Source of the DNA: Duganella sp. BJB476
GTDB taxonomy: Bacteria; Pseudomonadota; Gammaproteobacteria; Burkholderiales; Burkholderiaceae_D
NCBI RefSeq assembly: GCF_003416895.1
Contig: NZ_QVIO01000002.1
Span: forward strand, 496,001-560,000
Length of the DNA: 64,000 nt
Direction of reading: 5' to 3'
Made by a program: the position numbers and the translations under genes. Shown piece by piece: positions 62,945-64,000 of the stretch. Position 1 is the first letter of the stretch; each line of letters starts with the position of its first letter. The notes under the pieces were generated by a model, which made no database searches, was not told the DNA's origin, and saw only the letters and a program-made list of their open reading frames with translations.

Positions 62945-63583
62945 TCAATGCTGGCCCGCCGGCGCCATGCGCCGTTCGGCCACACGCCGCTCGGCATTGA
63001 CATTCTTGGCCGCCCTGGCGGGCAGCGGCCCGTAGGCGCGGTAAGCCAGCGCCAGGTACAGCACGCCCGCCACAATGGCGTACACGCCGACCAGCCAGAC
63101 CAGCGCCAGCACGCCCATGTTCGGCATGGTCACCAGCACGGTGCCGAACATGACGGACACCAGGCCGCCAGCCAGCAACAGCCAGTCGCCGCCGCGCAGA
63201 TGACTGCGCAAGCGCACCGCCAGGATGATATCCAGCACACCGCTGATCATCGCATTGACGCCGATGACGATCACCAGCACCAACGCCGCCAGCACCGGCT
63301 GCATGATCGCCAGCACGCCGGCGGCGATGCTCACCAGCCCCAGCACCAGCAGCAACCACCAGTCGAACGCATGCGCCCCGGTGGCGTGGCGCCGGTTGCG
63401 CACCGTGCCGGTCAGGTAGACCACGCCGGCCAGCAGCGCGTACACGGCGAAGATCGCCACCAGGCTCAACACGGTCGGTCCCGGCATCGACAGCGCCAGT
63501 CCGCCGAACAGCAGCAACAGCACGCCGCGCAACGCCAGCATCCACCAGCTACGCAGCACCATCGGCCTCGCATCCATGCTCAT
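62945..63583 (-). CDS. HdeD-like (DUF308) membrane protein
   Basis: 212 residues with six membrane segments arranged in three hairpin repeats: LRGVLLLLFGGLAL, LVLGLVSIAAGVLAIMQP and LLAGGLVSVMFGTVLVTMP. This periodic hairpin pattern is characteristic of HdeD, linked to acid resistance in E. coli. The C-terminal tail (RRVAERRMAPAG) is cytoplasmic and basic. Confidence 0.88.
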   Translation of the reverse strand: MSMDARPMVLRSWWMLALRGVLLLLFGGLALSMPGPTVLSLVAIFAVYALLAGVVYLTGTVRNRRHATGAHAFDWWLLLVLGLVSIAAGVLAIMQPVLAALVLVIVIGVNAMISGVLDIILAVRLRSHLRGGDWLLLAGGLVSVMFGTVLVTMPNMGVLALVWLVGVYAIVAGVLYLALAYRAYGPLPARAAKNVNAERRVAERRMAPAGQH

Positions 63584-63776
63584 CTCCCCTCATAAACGGT
63601 CGTTCATGGGTGTCAGACCGGCGTGACGGGCAAAGGGTTCCGCAAAACAGAGGTAAAATGGTAGCGTTACCTACTATCGATACCAGTATGAAACCAGTTT
63701 GCTTCACAGCAATTTCAATCGGGCCTATACTCTGTGCCCCTTTGTAGGGTTTTATCAGGAACGTGGCAAGCCAAGC

Positions 63777-64000
63777 ATGAATGCAGATTTTATAAGACAA
63801 CGTGAGCGGTTCAAGTCCGCCACGATGAAGCGGATCGACGTCAGCGATGAGTCCTACAGCAACGTAACCGAATTATTGGCGGCGATCGCCAAGCCTTTCC
63901 ACGTTCGCAAGGGGGAGTACATGCAGCGCGCCGGCGTGCCGGCGACCCAGGTGCACTGGATCAGCAGCGGCGTGGTGCGCAGCGGTTTCTTCAACCGCGA
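63777..64000 (+). CDS. Crp/Fnr family regulator, partial
   Basis: 74 complete codons run off the window end. The segment FHVRKGEYMQRAGVPATQVHWISSGVVRSGFFNR matches the start of the cyclic-nucleotide-binding (cupin) fold of Crp/Fnr proteins. The DNA-binding half is outside. No Fnr-type cysteine cluster is in the visible part. Confidence 0.8.
   Translation, partial: MNADFIRQRERFKSATMKRIDVSDESYSNVTELLAAIAKPFHVRKGEYMQRAGVPATQVHWISSGVVRSGFFNR

Overview
The window is high-GC, densely coded DNA with short intergenic gaps. Its gene content (ftsK, lolA, rarA, serS, trxB, a glutamine-dependent nadE beside a PII gene, several GGDEF proteins, TonB-dependent receptors) suggests a betaproteobacterium of the Oxalobacteraceae, such as Massilia, Duganella or Janthinobacterium. 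That placement is inference from content and protein style; there is no rRNA here to test it.

Layout. 1-5.9 kb: a ppx, solute-binding protein and HAMP/PAS sensor run, a diguanylate cyclase with a degenerate GGAEF motif, and a spermidine-synthase-like protein. 5.9-8 kb: a Tat-exported amine oxidase followed by an exported RidA. 8-19 kb: a CHASE-PAS-GGDEF-EAL protein, a four-gene operon (thioesterase, KTSC, SET, MgtC), an M16 peptidase pair and a large hybrid histidine kinase. 19-24 kb: small and secreted proteins, including three short genes of 45, 47 and 49 codons, a kinase-like gene coupled to a SIMPL gene, a SEC-C protein and an orphan PAAR protein. 24-30.5 kb: a TetR regulator and a tripartite RND efflux operon with a nested dyad in front. 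30.7-32.3 kb: two identical tRNA-Ser(CGA) genes downstream of serS.

32.4-40.7 kb is accessory-looking: a MocR regulator facing a DUF2917 gene across two concentric inverted repeats, two alpha/beta hydrolases, a MarR regulator with a perfect 18-bp palindrome, a diguanylate cyclase, and an atypical Nramp transporter with a Cys/Ser-rich leader peptide. It separates serS from rarA-lolA-ftsK, which are neighbours in many proteobacteria. 45-50.8 kb: trxB, an Smr protein, a LysR/azoreductase pair, a TRIC-type channel, a secreted protein and a GNAT.

50.8-59 kb is the most interesting part. A truncated VapC remnant is followed by two ModE-like operator boxes (one with perfect 10-bp arms), a TonB-dependent receptor and an exported, cysteine-free molybdopterin-binding-fold protein. 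I read these together as a candidate molybdate-responsive outer-membrane molybdenum (or tungsten) acquisition unit. Converging on it is a sulfate-ester cluster: aryl-sulfate sulfotransferase, a second TonB-dependent receptor and a Tat-exported sulfatase. 59-64 kb: PII, glutamine-dependent NAD synthetase, a FemAB/GNAT-type protein, an HdeD-like protein and the start of a Crp/Fnr regulator.
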